The notes beneath the pieces were generated by a model. That model did not search any database. It had not been told where the DNA came from and worked only from the letters and a program-made list of their open reading frames with translations. From Helicobacter apodemus (lineage in GTDB: Bacteria > Campylobacterota > Campylobacteria > Campylobacterales > Helicobacteraceae): a stretch of 50,522 nt of DNA. Positions within the stretch are counted from its first letter, which is position 1. Every line of letters starts with the position of its first letter. Location: contig NZ_JRPC02000017.1 in the NCBI RefSeq assembly GCF_000765745.2, forward strand, positions 1 to 50,522, given 5' to 3'. This document shows, piece after piece, positions 42,600 to 50,522 of this stretch. The translations under genes and the position numbers were made by a program.

Positions 42600-44021
42600 T
42601 TAGAAGAGGTATTTAACTTCAACCCTTAATTCGTTAAATTTCTCTTTATTGGTAGAATTAGCAGCACTAGCATCTCCTACAGAGGATCTAATACTTCTTT
42701 GTGCTTTTGATTGTAAGAAAGAATAATAAGAGGAGATTGTCAGTGATTTAGAATATTGCCAAGTGAGATTTGGGCTAATTTCATAGAAGCTAACATTTCC
42801 AGAACTTTTAGCATTTGATAAGCCTCTTGTAAGCTTATTTTTTCCTTGAACATAATCAATACCGATATTGAGATTGTCTAAAATATCATGATTAAGGTTT
42901 GCATAAAATGCACTAAGCTTATTTTTCTCATATCCTTTAGGCATTGCTCCACCACCCACATTAAACATAGAGATATTTACTCCTGTAGCGGGGTTTGAAA
43001 ACCAAAGTTGTCCTGCTTTTAAAAACCCTCCTTCATTGTCTAAAGAAACCGCATAACCATCTTGAGTATTACCCCAATAGCCTACATTAAGAGCGACAGG
43101 AACATTAAAATCACTAAAGTCTAATCCTGCACCAAGTGTATAAAGGTCATTAGCAGTTTTAGGCTTATAATTCCACATAGTTTCAGTATTGGTGCTAAGA
43201 GGTCCTGAATTATCTAATTTGCTATAAGCATATTGTCCTGTTAAAGATACCATATTATTATCCCAAGTTAATTCACCAAACCCGATAAAATCTGCAATAT
43301 CTTGGATATAATAGAGCCATAATTGAGTGCTGAAGTTTCCGATGCTTGTATCATAGTTGCTTAAAGCAGCGAGTGTATAGTAAGGTTTAGCTACAGAACC
43401 GCCATCACCATTTGGCACACCATCATCTAAACTCCAAGAATCAAAAGCTCCTGCTGCGAAACTCCAGTTATCAATATCAGAATTTGTGATAAATACTCCT
43501 GTTCCTCTATCATCAGAATCATTAAGTGGAGTTAATAAAGGCATTTTACCTAATTTGAATGTCGTAGAAGTGGTATCTGGGGTAATAGTTGCGGTAAATT
43601 CACGCACACCAAATTGACCATCACTTCCAGCACCTAGACCACTGCCTATAAATCCATTTGAAGTTGAAGTATTATTGTTTATATCACCACTTGTGCCTTT
43701 TCCGTGATTAACATTATTAGAACCCCCATAATAAACACCAAGATTCATAGAGATGTTGTTAATAACAGGAGTTTTAAAGAGTGCTTCGGCTCTCCATTCG
43801 TGTTTAGCGCTACCCTTACTTGCACCACCTTGACCTCGAATACTTGCTGAATCATCTTTGGTGTATCTTTGATTTTTATATCTATCATCTGTATAACGAT
43901 AACGCAACATACCGCTAACATCAATACCCTTGATAGCTTCTTCTAAAGGTTGAGCTGAACTTATAGTTGATAAACCAGCAAGTGCAACGCATGTTGCTAA
44001 ACTAAGCTTTATAAATTTCAT
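42600..44021 (-). CDS. Campylobacter-type major outer-membrane porin (MOMP family)
   Basis: A 473-residue outer-membrane beta-barrel. The signal peptide is residues 1-23 (cleavage after SSA). The mature start QPLEEAIKGIDVSGMLRYRY is characteristic of Campylobacter MOMP-like porins, and the last strand ends in Phe (VEVKYLF), the usual BAM signal. Alternating Gly/Asn/Ser-rich loops and aromatic strands run through the protein, for example GVYYGGSNNVNHGKG. A good AAAGGA precedes the ATG. It should be the main diffusion channel and a surface antigen. Confidence 0.88.
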   Translation of the reverse strand: MKFIKLSLATCVALAGLSTISSAQPLEEAIKGIDVSGMLRYRYTDDRYKNQRYTKDDSASIRGQGGASKGSAKHEWRAEALFKTPVINNISMNLGVYYGGSNNVNHGKGTSGDINNNTSTSNGFIGSGLGAGSDGQFGVREFTATITPDTTSTTFKLGKMPLLTPLNDSDDRGTGVFITNSDIDNWSFAAGAFDSWSLDDGVPNGDGGSVAKPYYTLAALSNYDTSIGNFSTQLWLYYIQDIADFIGFGELTWDNNMVSLTGQYAYSKLDNSGPLSTNTETMWNYKPKTANDLYTLGAGLDFSDFNVPVALNVGYWGNTQDGYAVSLDNEGGFLKAGQLWFSNPATGVNISMFNVGGGAMPKGYEKNKLSAFYANLNHDILDNLNIGIDYVQGKNKLTRGLSNAKSSGNVSFYEISPNLTWQYSKSLTISSYYSFLQSKAQRSIRSSVGDASAANSTNKEKFNELRVEVKYLF

Positions 44022-44168
44022 TTTATTCCTTTCTTTTTAAAGTTTGAGTGCATTTTTGGTCACAAAACCATACTTTGGAGTATATTTAAGCTCAACTTAA
44101 ATAAAAATTAAAAAGTTTAATATAGACTTAGATTTTTTAGGATTTATAGAGTTTAAGGGTTAAAAAGG

Positions 44169-44174
44169 TATAAT
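44169..44174 (+). promoter_or_regulatory. Candidate promoter (-10) for the UPF0323-GSP pair
   Basis: TATAAT in AAAGGTATAATCGCAAC, 47 bases before the ATG at 44222, with AGGAGCTGG just before the ATG. An inverted repeat ATTTAAG-CTCAA-CTTAAAT (44084-44102) lies between this and the porin start and could be an operator. Confidence 0.5.
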
Positions 44175-44221
44175 CGCAACTATTTAATTCTACATACAAT
44201 ATTTGGATTTTAGGAGCTGGA

Positions 44222-44875
44222 ATGAAGAAGTATTTAAGAAAAATATCTGATCCCAAAGTTGTTGGTATTTTTAGTAAAAGTGGCTTAGGACTAGCTGCTG
44301 TGCTCATTATTGTGGGTTGTAATAACAATATTGGTGAGAATGTGGGTGGTAAAGTAAAAGAAGCGGTTAAAAATGGTGCAACCGTAATGATAGAGCAACA
44401 AAGCGATGGAAGTTATAAAATATTAGAGGAATATCCAAGTAGCACGACTCGAATAATTTTAAAGGAAGCAAATGGTAATGAGAGGATTTTAACTCAAGAA
44501 GAAGTGGATACGCTCATCGCTGAAGAATCTAAAAAGATTGATTCTGGAACTTCACAGCTTACCAATCCAACAGGTGGTGGATTATCCTTAGGGGAGACGA
44601 TTTTAGCAAGTGCTGCTGGAGCAATTTTGGGGAGTTGGATAGGTAGCAAACTTTTTAATAATCAAAATTTTCAATCCCAACAAAGAAGCTCTTATAAATC
44701 ACCACAAGCCTATGAACGCTCACAAAGCTCGTTTAATAAGGGAGCTACCGCAGGGACAAGAGCGGGGACAAATGCCGGAAAAAGTGGGTTTTATGCTCCT
44801 AATAACACAGGTGGGCAAAATAGAAATAATGTTTCAAGCGGTTCTTCTGCGGGTTCAAGCAGTTTTGGGGGGTAA
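44222..44875 (+). CDS. UPF0323 family lipoprotein
   Basis: A 217-residue lipoprotein family known from Helicobacter and Campylobacter, function unknown. The N-terminus has an unusually long basic n-region before the hydrophobic stretch, with Cys33 in IIVGC as the lipidation site. A conserved domain follows ([20 protein letters not shown]), then a Gly/Ala glycine-zipper-like segment [20 protein letters not shown] near 125, then a disordered Ser/Gly/Gln tail. It is directly followed by the GSP-family gene (3 bp). Confidence 0.85.
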   Translation: MKKYLRKISDPKVVGIFSKSGLGLAAVLIIVGCNNNIGENVGGKVKEAVKNGATVMIEQQSDGSYKILEEYPSSTTRIILKEANGNERILTQEEVDTLIAEESKKIDSGTSQLTNPTGGGLSLGETILASAAGAILGSWIGSKLFNNQNFQSQQRSSYKSPQAYERSQSSFNKGATAGTRAGTNAGKSGFYAPNNTGGQNRNNVSSGSSAGSSSFGG

Positions 44876-44878
44876 CCT

Positions 44879-46051
44879 ATGGAGATTTTAAAAGTTAATC
44901 CTTTAAGTCCAAAAGATTTAGAAGAGCTTGGGCTTAGTTGGCATATGGATACTGACAATACTTCTTATGTTAGTGATGAAATTATAGAGGTTACAGAACA
45001 GGAAGCACAAGATTATTATAATGCTACTAATGAACTCTATGATATGTATATTGAAGCGGGGCAATATGTAATTGATAATCGTTTGTTTTTTGAGCTTGGA
45101 ATCCCCTTTAATCTCATAGAAGCTATTGAGATGAGTTGGGCAGAGGAAGTGCATTGGCATTTGTATGGTCGTTTTGATTTAGCTGGTGGAATTGATGGGA
45201 AACCTATTAAGTTACTTGAGTTTAACGCAGATACCCCGACGATGGTTTATGAAAGTGCGATTATTCAATGGGCGATGTTGAAAAAAAATGGATTTGATGA
45301 ATCCTTGCAGTTTAATAATCTCTATGAGGCTTTAGGTGATAACTTTAAACGTATGATTACTTTAGGAGATGATATTTCTAATTTTGGTGCAATTTATGAG
45401 GGTTGGAAGATACTTTTTTCTAGCATACAAGGGAGTGAGGAAGAAGAAAACACGGTGAGATTGCTTGAAGTGATTGCTAAGGAAGCAGGATTTAAGACTG
45501 ATTTTTGTTACGCTCACGAAGCACATTTAGATGAGAGTTTAGGTTTAAGTTATGCAGAAGAGAATTTTGAATTTTGGTTTAAGCTTATTCCTTGGGAGAG
45601 CATTGCTACTGATGAACCAGAAATGGCGACTTTAATAACTGCAATGATACGCAATAAAAATACAATCTTTTTAAATCCTGCTTATACATTGATGTTTCAA
45701 AGCAAGAGAATGCTAAAGATACTATGGGATTTATTCCCTAATCATCCGCTTTTACTAGAAACTTCTTTTGAGCCTTTAGCTAATAAAAAGCAGGTTAAAA
45801 AACACGCTTTTGGTAGGGAGGGGGAGAGTGTGAGTATCCTTGATAATGCGGGGAATGCTTTAATAGTAAAAGAGGGAAATTATGGGAATTATCCAGAAGT
45901 TTATCAAGAATTTGTGGATTTAAATACCTATAATAATAGTTTCTACCAAGCAAATGTCTTTTATGCTTATGAAGCTTGTGCGTTAGGATTTAGAAAAGGA
46001 GGGGAGATTTTAGATAATCTATCAAAATTCGTCTCCCATAAAATCAAATAA
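44879..46051 (+). CDS. Glutathionylspermidine synthase-family ATP-grasp protein
   Basis: A 390-residue protein similar to the synthetase half of E. coli Gsp (GSP_synth), without the amidase half. Visible blocks are GLSWHMDTDNTSYVSDEII near 18, GRFDLAGGIDGKPIKLLEFN near 96, YDxPE-like SIATDEPEMATLI near 243 and VKEGNYGNYPEVYQEF near 325. Stand-alone members may ligate amines or peptides other than glutathione-spermidine, and these organisms are not known for glutathione. It is paired with the UPF0323 lipoprotein, as in H. pylori from memory. Confidence 0.83.
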   Translation: MEILKVNPLSPKDLEELGLSWHMDTDNTSYVSDEIIEVTEQEAQDYYNATNELYDMYIEAGQYVIDNRLFFELGIPFNLIEAIEMSWAEEVHWHLYGRFDLAGGIDGKPIKLLEFNADTPTMVYESAIIQWAMLKKNGFDESLQFNNLYEALGDNFKRMITLGDDISNFGAIYEGWKILFSSIQGSEEEENTVRLLEVIAKEAGFKTDFCYAHEAHLDESLGLSYAEENFEFWFKLIPWESIATDEPEMATLITAMIRNKNTIFLNPAYTLMFQSKRMLKILWDLFPNHPLLLETSFEPLANKKQVKKHAFGREGESVSILDNAGNALIVKEGNYGNYPEVYQEFVDLNTYNNSFYQANVFYAYEACALGFRKGGEILDNLSKFVSHKIK

Positions 46052-46217
46052 GCTATAAAAATTAAGATAATAATTATTGAGTTTATACTCATTGCTCTAT
46101 AGATTTTACAAGATTCTTTGGTATGGATATTTAATAGGTCTTGGATTATTTGTAACATTTTGTAGAATATTGCGTTTAATGTTTTAATTTTATTGGGATA
46201 GTGTGGCGAGTTTGTGT

Positions 46218-46223
46218 TAGAAT
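46218..46223 (+). promoter_or_regulatory. Candidate promoter (-10) for the glp operon
   Basis: TAGAAT within TTGTGTTAGAATC, 59 bases before the glpD ATG. The 13-base string is identical to the one in front of rodA. The upstream region is T-rich with about 10-base periodicity. Confidence 0.5.
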
Positions 46224-46281
46224 CTGCAAAGATTTAATTTTTTCAAATGCTTTTGTTAATCCATTAATAAAGATAGCTGTA

Positions 46282-47844
46282 ATGAAACGTTTAGAGCAGA
46301 TTCTAAGGATCAAAAAAGAACAATTATGGAATGTCGTTATCGTTGGAGGAGGGGCAACAGGGTTGGGTATAGCGGTTGATTGTGCAACTCGTGGCTATAA
46401 AACTTTGTTATTAGAGAGATCTGATTTTGCAAAATCGACTTCTAGTCGCTCTACAAAATTATTACATGGGGGTGTAAGATATCTTGCTCAAGGCAATATT
46501 CCTTTAGTTTATGAAGCACTACACGAGAGAAGTCTATTAATACGCAATGCGCCACATTTATGCAAACCACAAGCTTTTGTTATCCCTACTACAAGTATTT
46601 TTAGTGCTTTTTATTATACTATAGGGCTTAGTATCTATGATTATATGGCAGGAAGATTAAGCTTAGGCAAAACGCGCTACCTCAATAGAGAAGAAGTTAG
46701 AAAGAGTTTAAGTGGGATAAAAGACTTAAAAATGCAAGCGGGAGTTTGTTATTATGATGGGCAGTTTGATGATGCTAGATTGGGTTTGAGTCTAGCTAGA
46801 ACTGCGGTTGAAAATCAAGCTTGTTTGATAAATTATATGCGAGTTAATCAATTATTGAAAAACAAAGAGGGAAAAATTTGTGGTGTTGAGATTGAGGATG
46901 TTTTAGAGCCTTCTTTTAAGCAACAAATCTATTCTCAATGTGTTATTAATGCAACTGGAGTTTTTAGCAATGAGATTAATCAAATGGATAAAGATGATAG
47001 CTTAAGTCTGGTGATAAGCCAAGGAATCCATTTGGTTTTTGATGCGAAGATTTTACCTAATGATAATGCTTTGATAGTCCCAAAAACTTCCGATGGGAGG
47101 GTATTGTTTGCTATTCCGTGGCATCATAAATTAATTGTTGGAACAACAGATACCCAAATCCAAAATGTTGCCTATGAACCTCTGCCTTTAGAAGAAGAGA
47201 TAGATTTTCTTTTAAAAACACTTAATGAATACACTACTAGAAAAGTTAATAGAGAAGATATTTTGTCTATTTTTGTTGGCTTACGTCCATTGATAAAACA
47301 AAAGAATAAAGCTAGTAAGAATGTGTCAAGAAGCCATAAAATCCACATTTCTGAAAGTCAATTAATCTCTATTAATGGTGGTAAATGGACGACTTATAGA
47401 AAAATGGCAGAAGAAACGATAGATTTTGCTATTGCAAAGAAATTATTACCTTATCAACCTTGCATAACTAAAGAGCTTCCTTTATATGGTTATTTAAATA
47501 ATAGAGATTTTAAGGATAGACTCTGTGTCTATGGCAGTGATTATAGGGCTATTTTAGAATTAGAGCAAAAAGAAGCACAATTAGCCCAAAAAATCCACCC
47601 CAATTATCCTTATACTTATGCGCAAGTCTTGTGGGCTTTAGAATATGAAATGGCAGAAACTTTAGAGGATGTATTATCCCGTAGAATCCGCTTATTATTT
47701 CTTGATGCAAAGGCTTCTAATGAAATAGCTAAAGAGGTTGGAATATTTATTGGTAAATATAAAAACTGGAGCAAAAAGAGATTAGAAAAAGAGATTGAAG
47801 ATTTCAAAAATTTAACCAAACAATATTGTATTAAAGGAGTTTAG
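46282..47844 (+). CDS. glpD: FAD-dependent glycerol-3-phosphate dehydrogenase GlpD
   Basis: GlpD oxidises glycerol-3-phosphate to dihydroxyacetone phosphate at the inner membrane, feeding electrons to quinone. The 520-residue protein has the FAD motif VVIVGGGATGLGIAVDCATR near residue 18, STKLLHGGVRYL near 62, IPWHHKLIVGTTDT near 275 and SINGGKWTTYRKMAEE near 364. I start at ATG 46282; the open frame runs upstream to 46201, but the extra residues do not match the family and lie over the promoter. It precedes glpK by 1 bp. Confidence 0.93.
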   Translation: MKRLEQILRIKKEQLWNVVIVGGGATGLGIAVDCATRGYKTLLLERSDFAKSTSSRSTKLLHGGVRYLAQGNIPLVYEALHERSLLIRNAPHLCKPQAFVIPTTSIFSAFYYTIGLSIYDYMAGRLSLGKTRYLNREEVRKSLSGIKDLKMQAGVCYYDGQFDDARLGLSLARTAVENQACLINYMRVNQLLKNKEGKICGVEIEDVLEPSFKQQIYSQCVINATGVFSNEINQMDKDDSLSLVISQGIHLVFDAKILPNDNALIVPKTSDGRVLFAIPWHHKLIVGTTDTQIQNVAYEPLPLEEEIDFLLKTLNEYTTRKVNREDILSIFVGLRPLIKQKNKASKNVSRSHKIHISESQLISINGGKWTTYRKMAEETIDFAIAKKLLPYQPCITKELPLYGYLNNRDFKDRLCVYGSDYRAILELEQKEAQLAQKIHPNYPYTYAQVLWALEYEMAETLEDVLSRRIRLLFLDAKASNEIAKEVGIFIGKYKNWSKKRLEKEIEDFKNLTKQYCIKGV

Positions 47845-47845
47845 T

Positions 47846-49351
47846 GTGAAAAAATATATTATGGCTTTAGACCAAGGAACAACTTCATCAAGAGCTATTA
47901 TTTTTGATAAAGAGGGCAAAATTATTGCTAATGCGCAAAAAACTTTTACGCAATATTTTCCTCATTTGGGTTGGGTGGAACATGATGCAAAGGAAATATG
48001 GAGTTCCCAAATTTCTACTCTTACTGAAGCTTTAGCAAAATCTAATCTTAATGCTACAGATATTGCAGCTATTGGCATAACCAATCAAAGAGAAACAACT
48101 ATTATTTGGGATAAAACAACAGGGGAACCTATTGCTAAAGCTATCGTTTGGCAAGATCGTAGAACCGCTGATTATTGTGAGAATCTGAAAAAAGATTATT
48201 CTAAAATAATATACTCTAAGACAGGTTTAATTATTGACGCTTATTTTTCAGCGACAAAAATAAAATGGCTTTTAGATAATATCCCAAATGCTAGGAAAAA
48301 AGCTAATAATGGAGAATTATGCTTTGGAACGGTAGATACGTGGATAATTTATAATCTTACACGTGGTAAAGTGCATATTACAGATCCTAGTAATGCCAGT
48401 AGAACAATGCTTTATAATATCCATACTTTAGATTGGGATGATGAATTATTAGAATTATTTGATATTCCTTTATCGATTTTACCAAGAGTAAAATCCTCTA
48501 GTGAAATCTATGGATATACTGCAACGCGTTGGGTAGATAATGAAATTGCAATAGCGGGAATTGCAGGAGATCAACAGGCTGCTCTGTTTGGGCAAATGTG
48601 TATAGATAAAGGTATGATAAAAAATACTTATGGCACAGGATGTTTTTTATTGATGAATACAGGAGAGAAGCCTGTTGAGAGTAAAAATAATCTCTTAACA
48701 ACCATTGCGTGGCAAATTGATGGAAAGACCACTTACGCTTTAGAAGGTGGCGTATTTGTCGGTGGTGCAGCTATTCAATGGCTAAGAGATGGTGCTAAAA
48801 TGATACGCACCTCTTCAGATATTGATGCCTTAGCCGCAAATGTTGAAGATAATGGCGGAGTTTATTTTGTTCCTGCTTTAACTGGACTTGGTGCACCTTA
48901 TTGGGATCAATATGCTCGCGGAACCTTTTTTGGGATTAGTAGAGGGACGACAGATGGGCATATGGCTCGTGCTGTTTTAGAAGGCATTGCCTTTCAAGTC
49001 TATGATATTGTTAAAGAAATGGAAGCTGATGCCAATAGTGTTTGCCAAGAAATTAGAGTTGATGGAGGAGCGAGCCAAAGTCAATATTTAATGCAGATTC
49101 AATCAGATATTTTTAACTTTAATATAGTGCGCCCAAAAATAATTGAGACAACTGCTTTAGGAGCAGCTTATTTAGCAGGATTAGCGGTGGGATATTTCAA
49201 AAGTATTGATGAGATTAAATCGCAATGGCATATAGATACTTTATTTTCACCAAAATTAGACAAAAAACAAGTTAATAAGATGTTATATTATTGGCAGAAA
49301 GCTGTAAAAAGCTCCTTGCATTGGCTAGAACAAGACGATAAAGATTTTTGA
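47846..49351 (+). CDS. glpK: Glycerol kinase GlpK
   Basis: GlpK phosphorylates glycerol with ATP. The 501-residue sequence is canonical: MALDQGTTSSRAIIFDKEGK at the start, GITNQRETTIIWDKTTGEPI near 74, ALEGGVFVGGAAIQWLRDG near 295 and VDGGASQSQYLMQIQSDIF near 403. The start is GTG with AAAGGAG upstream. It lies between glpD and glpF in a tight operon. Confidence 0.97.
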   Translation: MKKYIMALDQGTTSSRAIIFDKEGKIIANAQKTFTQYFPHLGWVEHDAKEIWSSQISTLTEALAKSNLNATDIAAIGITNQRETTIIWDKTTGEPIAKAIVWQDRRTADYCENLKKDYSKIIYSKTGLIIDAYFSATKIKWLLDNIPNARKKANNGELCFGTVDTWIIYNLTRGKVHITDPSNASRTMLYNIHTLDWDDELLELFDIPLSILPRVKSSSEIYGYTATRWVDNEIAIAGIAGDQQAALFGQMCIDKGMIKNTYGTGCFLLMNTGEKPVESKNNLLTTIAWQIDGKTTYALEGGVFVGGAAIQWLRDGAKMIRTSSDIDALAANVEDNGGVYFVPALTGLGAPYWDQYARGTFFGISRGTTDGHMARAVLEGIAFQVYDIVKEMEADANSVCQEIRVDGGASQSQYLMQIQSDIFNFNIVRPKIIETTALGAAYLAGLAVGYFKSIDEIKSQWHIDTLFSPKLDKKQVNKMLYYWQKAVKSSLHWLEQDDKDF

Positions 49352-49352
49352 A

Positions 49353-50090
49353 ATGAGTATTTTTATGGCAGAGCTTTTAGGTACGGCTTTAATGATACTC
49401 TTAGGTAATGGAGTAGTAGCGACTTGTTGTTTGAAAAACACTAAACATGATAAAAATGGGAATTGGATGATAATAACTACTGCGTGGGCTTTTGCAGTAT
49501 TTGTAGGGGTTATTGTTGCTGGACCAATAAGTGGTGCACATCTTAATCCTGTTGTAACGATAACTTTCGCGCTAACAAATGCTGTTGCTTGGAAATTAGT
49601 GCCACAATATCTCATGGGAGAATTTATTGGTGCTATGGTAGGAGCTTTTTTGGTTTGGATAGTTTATAAAGATCATTTCAAAATTACAGAAGATGAAAGT
49701 GCTAAGAGAGCTTGTTTTTGCACTGAACCTGCAATTCGTAATTATGTATCTAATTTTATTAGTGAATTTACTGCTACTTTCGTTTTGATTTTTACGATTT
49801 TACATATTACAGGTGCTAATATTCATTTAACAATTGATCCAAATGCTAATATAGGGCTTGGTTCTATAGGTGCTTTACCTGTGGCTATTTTAGTTTGGGT
49901 ATTAGGTCTTTCTTTGGGTTCTACGACAGGTTATGCTATGAATCCTGCTAGAGATTTAGGACCTAGGATAGTGTTATTTTTGCTACCACTTAAAGTAAAG
50001 ATAGATTGGAAATACTCTTGGATTCCTATTTTAGCTCCATTATGTGGTGGAGTTGTAGCAACATTTTTGCATATGTTTTTAAGTTCATGA
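49353..50090 (+). CDS. glpF: Glycerol uptake facilitator GlpF (aquaglyceroporin)
   Basis: GlpF lets glycerol cross the inner membrane. The 245-residue protein has six spans and both NPA-type half-helices: SGAHLNPVVTITFAL near residue 61, where the third position is Val instead of Ala, and TGYAMNPARDLGPRI near 191. The Asp after NPAR is the glycerol-type marker. It is last in a glpD-glpK-glpF operon, the reverse of the common glpF-glpK order. Confidence 0.94.
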   Translation: MSIFMAELLGTALMILLGNGVVATCCLKNTKHDKNGNWMIITTAWAFAVFVGVIVAGPISGAHLNPVVTITFALTNAVAWKLVPQYLMGEFIGAMVGAFLVWIVYKDHFKITEDESAKRACFCTEPAIRNYVSNFISEFTATFVLIFTILHITGANIHLTIDPNANIGLGSIGALPVAILVWVLGLSLGSTTGYAMNPARDLGPRIVLFLLPLKVKIDWKYSWIPILAPLCGGVVATFLHMFLSS

Positions 50091-50522
50091 TACTTAGCAT
50101 CTAAGTTTGCTTATGAAAATGTATAGCCTAAAATTTAGGATGTATTTGAAACTTGAAATAGGAGAGAAAAGGGTAGAATTTAGATATTTTACAAACCAAA
50201 AAGGTTAAATAACAATAAGCAATAAGACACTAAGAAAACTAAAGCCTTAAATAAAGAAACTAAGAGACTAAGAAACAAATAAACTAAAACATATAAAGAG
50301 ATATAAAGAATAGATAACAAACTTAAAAGCTTTAAAAGCATAAACAAAAACCAATAACCCCACTAAAGCTTTCTTATATACAACAAAAGAAAGCTTGATT
50401 GAAACTAAATAAAACCCTTAAAAGATAAAGTAAGTAATACTAACTAAAAGTAAGTAAAAGCACTAAGCTTTATTGACTCTTAATCATTATCTTTTTAATT
50501 CTAAGAGGAGATTAAGAAATCT
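50091..50522. other. A-rich gene-free end of the window
   Basis: No ORF of note on either strand. The plus strand is strongly purine-rich with many short reiterations of ACTAAGA, ATATAAAGA and TAAGTAA. It contains an inverted repeat AAGCTTTC/GAAAGCTT near 50365-50396 and TCTTAATC (50478-50485) / GATTAAGA (50510-50517). This could be the leader of an rRNA operon lying just outside the window, but no rRNA sequence is present, so that is a guess. Confidence 0.4.
50092..50106 (+). terminator. Weak hairpin after glpF
   Basis: ACTTAG-CAT-CTAAGT followed by TT, directly behind the glpF stop. The stem is only 6 bp, so termination strength is doubtful; a second small palindrome (CCTAAAATTTAGG) follows about 20 bases later. 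Confidence 0.35.

Noticed and set aside
46078-46091. Small inverted repeat TGAGT-TTAT-ACTCA after the GSP gene
   Set aside because: Five-base stem without T-run; expected by chance.
46201-46281. Longer glpD reading from 46201
   Set aside because: It would include the promoter-like box and a Cys-rich leader not found in GlpD; ATG 46282 directly precedes the FAD domain.
1-50522. CRISPR arrays, insertion sequences, prophage genes, sigma-54 boxes
   Set aside because: No regularly spaced direct repeats, transposase or phage genes are visible, and I found no GG-N10-GC element at a suitable place in front of the flagellar genes.

Overview
The window looks like chromosomal DNA of a low-GC Campylobacterota organism, most likely an enterohepatic Helicobacter. 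The evidence is the strongly AT-rich base composition, frequent TTG starts, and gene blocks that match the Helicobacter core order as I remember it: rho-murI; rluD / FN3 protein / trmB / ftsE / ftsX / M23 protein / flaG / fliD / fliS; parvulin-fba-efp; UPF0323 protein-GSP family. It carries cheR and cheB, which H. pylori lacks, and a Campylobacter-type major outer membrane porin, so a gut or liver species is more likely than a gastric one. The species assignment is inference. I see no insertion sequence, prophage, CRISPR array or rRNA gene.

Layout. 1-2.4 kb: murI and rho on the minus strand. 2.7-5.1 kb: peptide transporter cstA with its small partner ybdD. 5.1-10.5 kb (minus): a three-part RND efflux pump. 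10.5-11.4 kb: a DUF2156 protein. 11.5-14.6 kb (minus): filament-cap operon flaG-fliD-fliS-fliT-like. 14.8-21.1 kb (minus): division genes ftsE-ftsX and an EnvC-like factor, a frame-disrupted trmB, an FN3 lipoprotein and a pseudouridine synthase. 21.2-27.4 kb (plus): rodA, which overlaps a CAU-anticodon tRNA, then a metal-binding peptide, a DjlA-type co-chaperone, a CiaB-like HExxH protein, cheR, cheB and a YigZ-family protein. 27.4-28.9 kb (minus): LysE-type exporter and pyrB. 29.0-39.4 kb (plus): HD hydrolase, TRIC-family protein, parvulin, fba, efp, DJ-1 protein, lipoprotein transglycosylase, bpt, psd, nadA, nadC, thiL. 39.4-40.0 kb: a gene-poor gap. 40.0-44.0 kb (minus): mrp, thiC and the porin. 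44.2-50.1 kb (plus): UPF0323 lipoprotein, GSP-family protein, then glpD-glpK-glpF. The last 0.43 kb is A-rich and gene-free.

How the parts work together. Several genes serve the envelope and cell shape: murI (D-glutamate), rodA (septum-independent wall growth), ftsEX with the EnvC-like factor (septal hydrolase control), a transglycosylase, psd (phosphatidylethanolamine), the efflux pump and the porin. Motility and chemotaxis are represented by the cap operon and cheR/cheB. The glp operon turns glycerol into dihydroxyacetone phosphate, which the fba product in this window can condense into hexose phosphate. nadA/nadC give NAD, and thiC/thiL serve thiamine synthesis; the [4Fe-4S] enzymes NadA and ThiC both sit near the Fe-S carrier Mrp.

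Most of the window is ordinary core genome. The signals most worth a second look are three A7 tracts 10 bp apart that split trmB into two frames; a rodA stop codon lying inside a tRNA that has its own promoter within rodA; convergent promoter-like elements around a 12-codon ORF in the 39.4-40.0 kb gap; and a 36-bp in-frame repeat in the transglycosylase.
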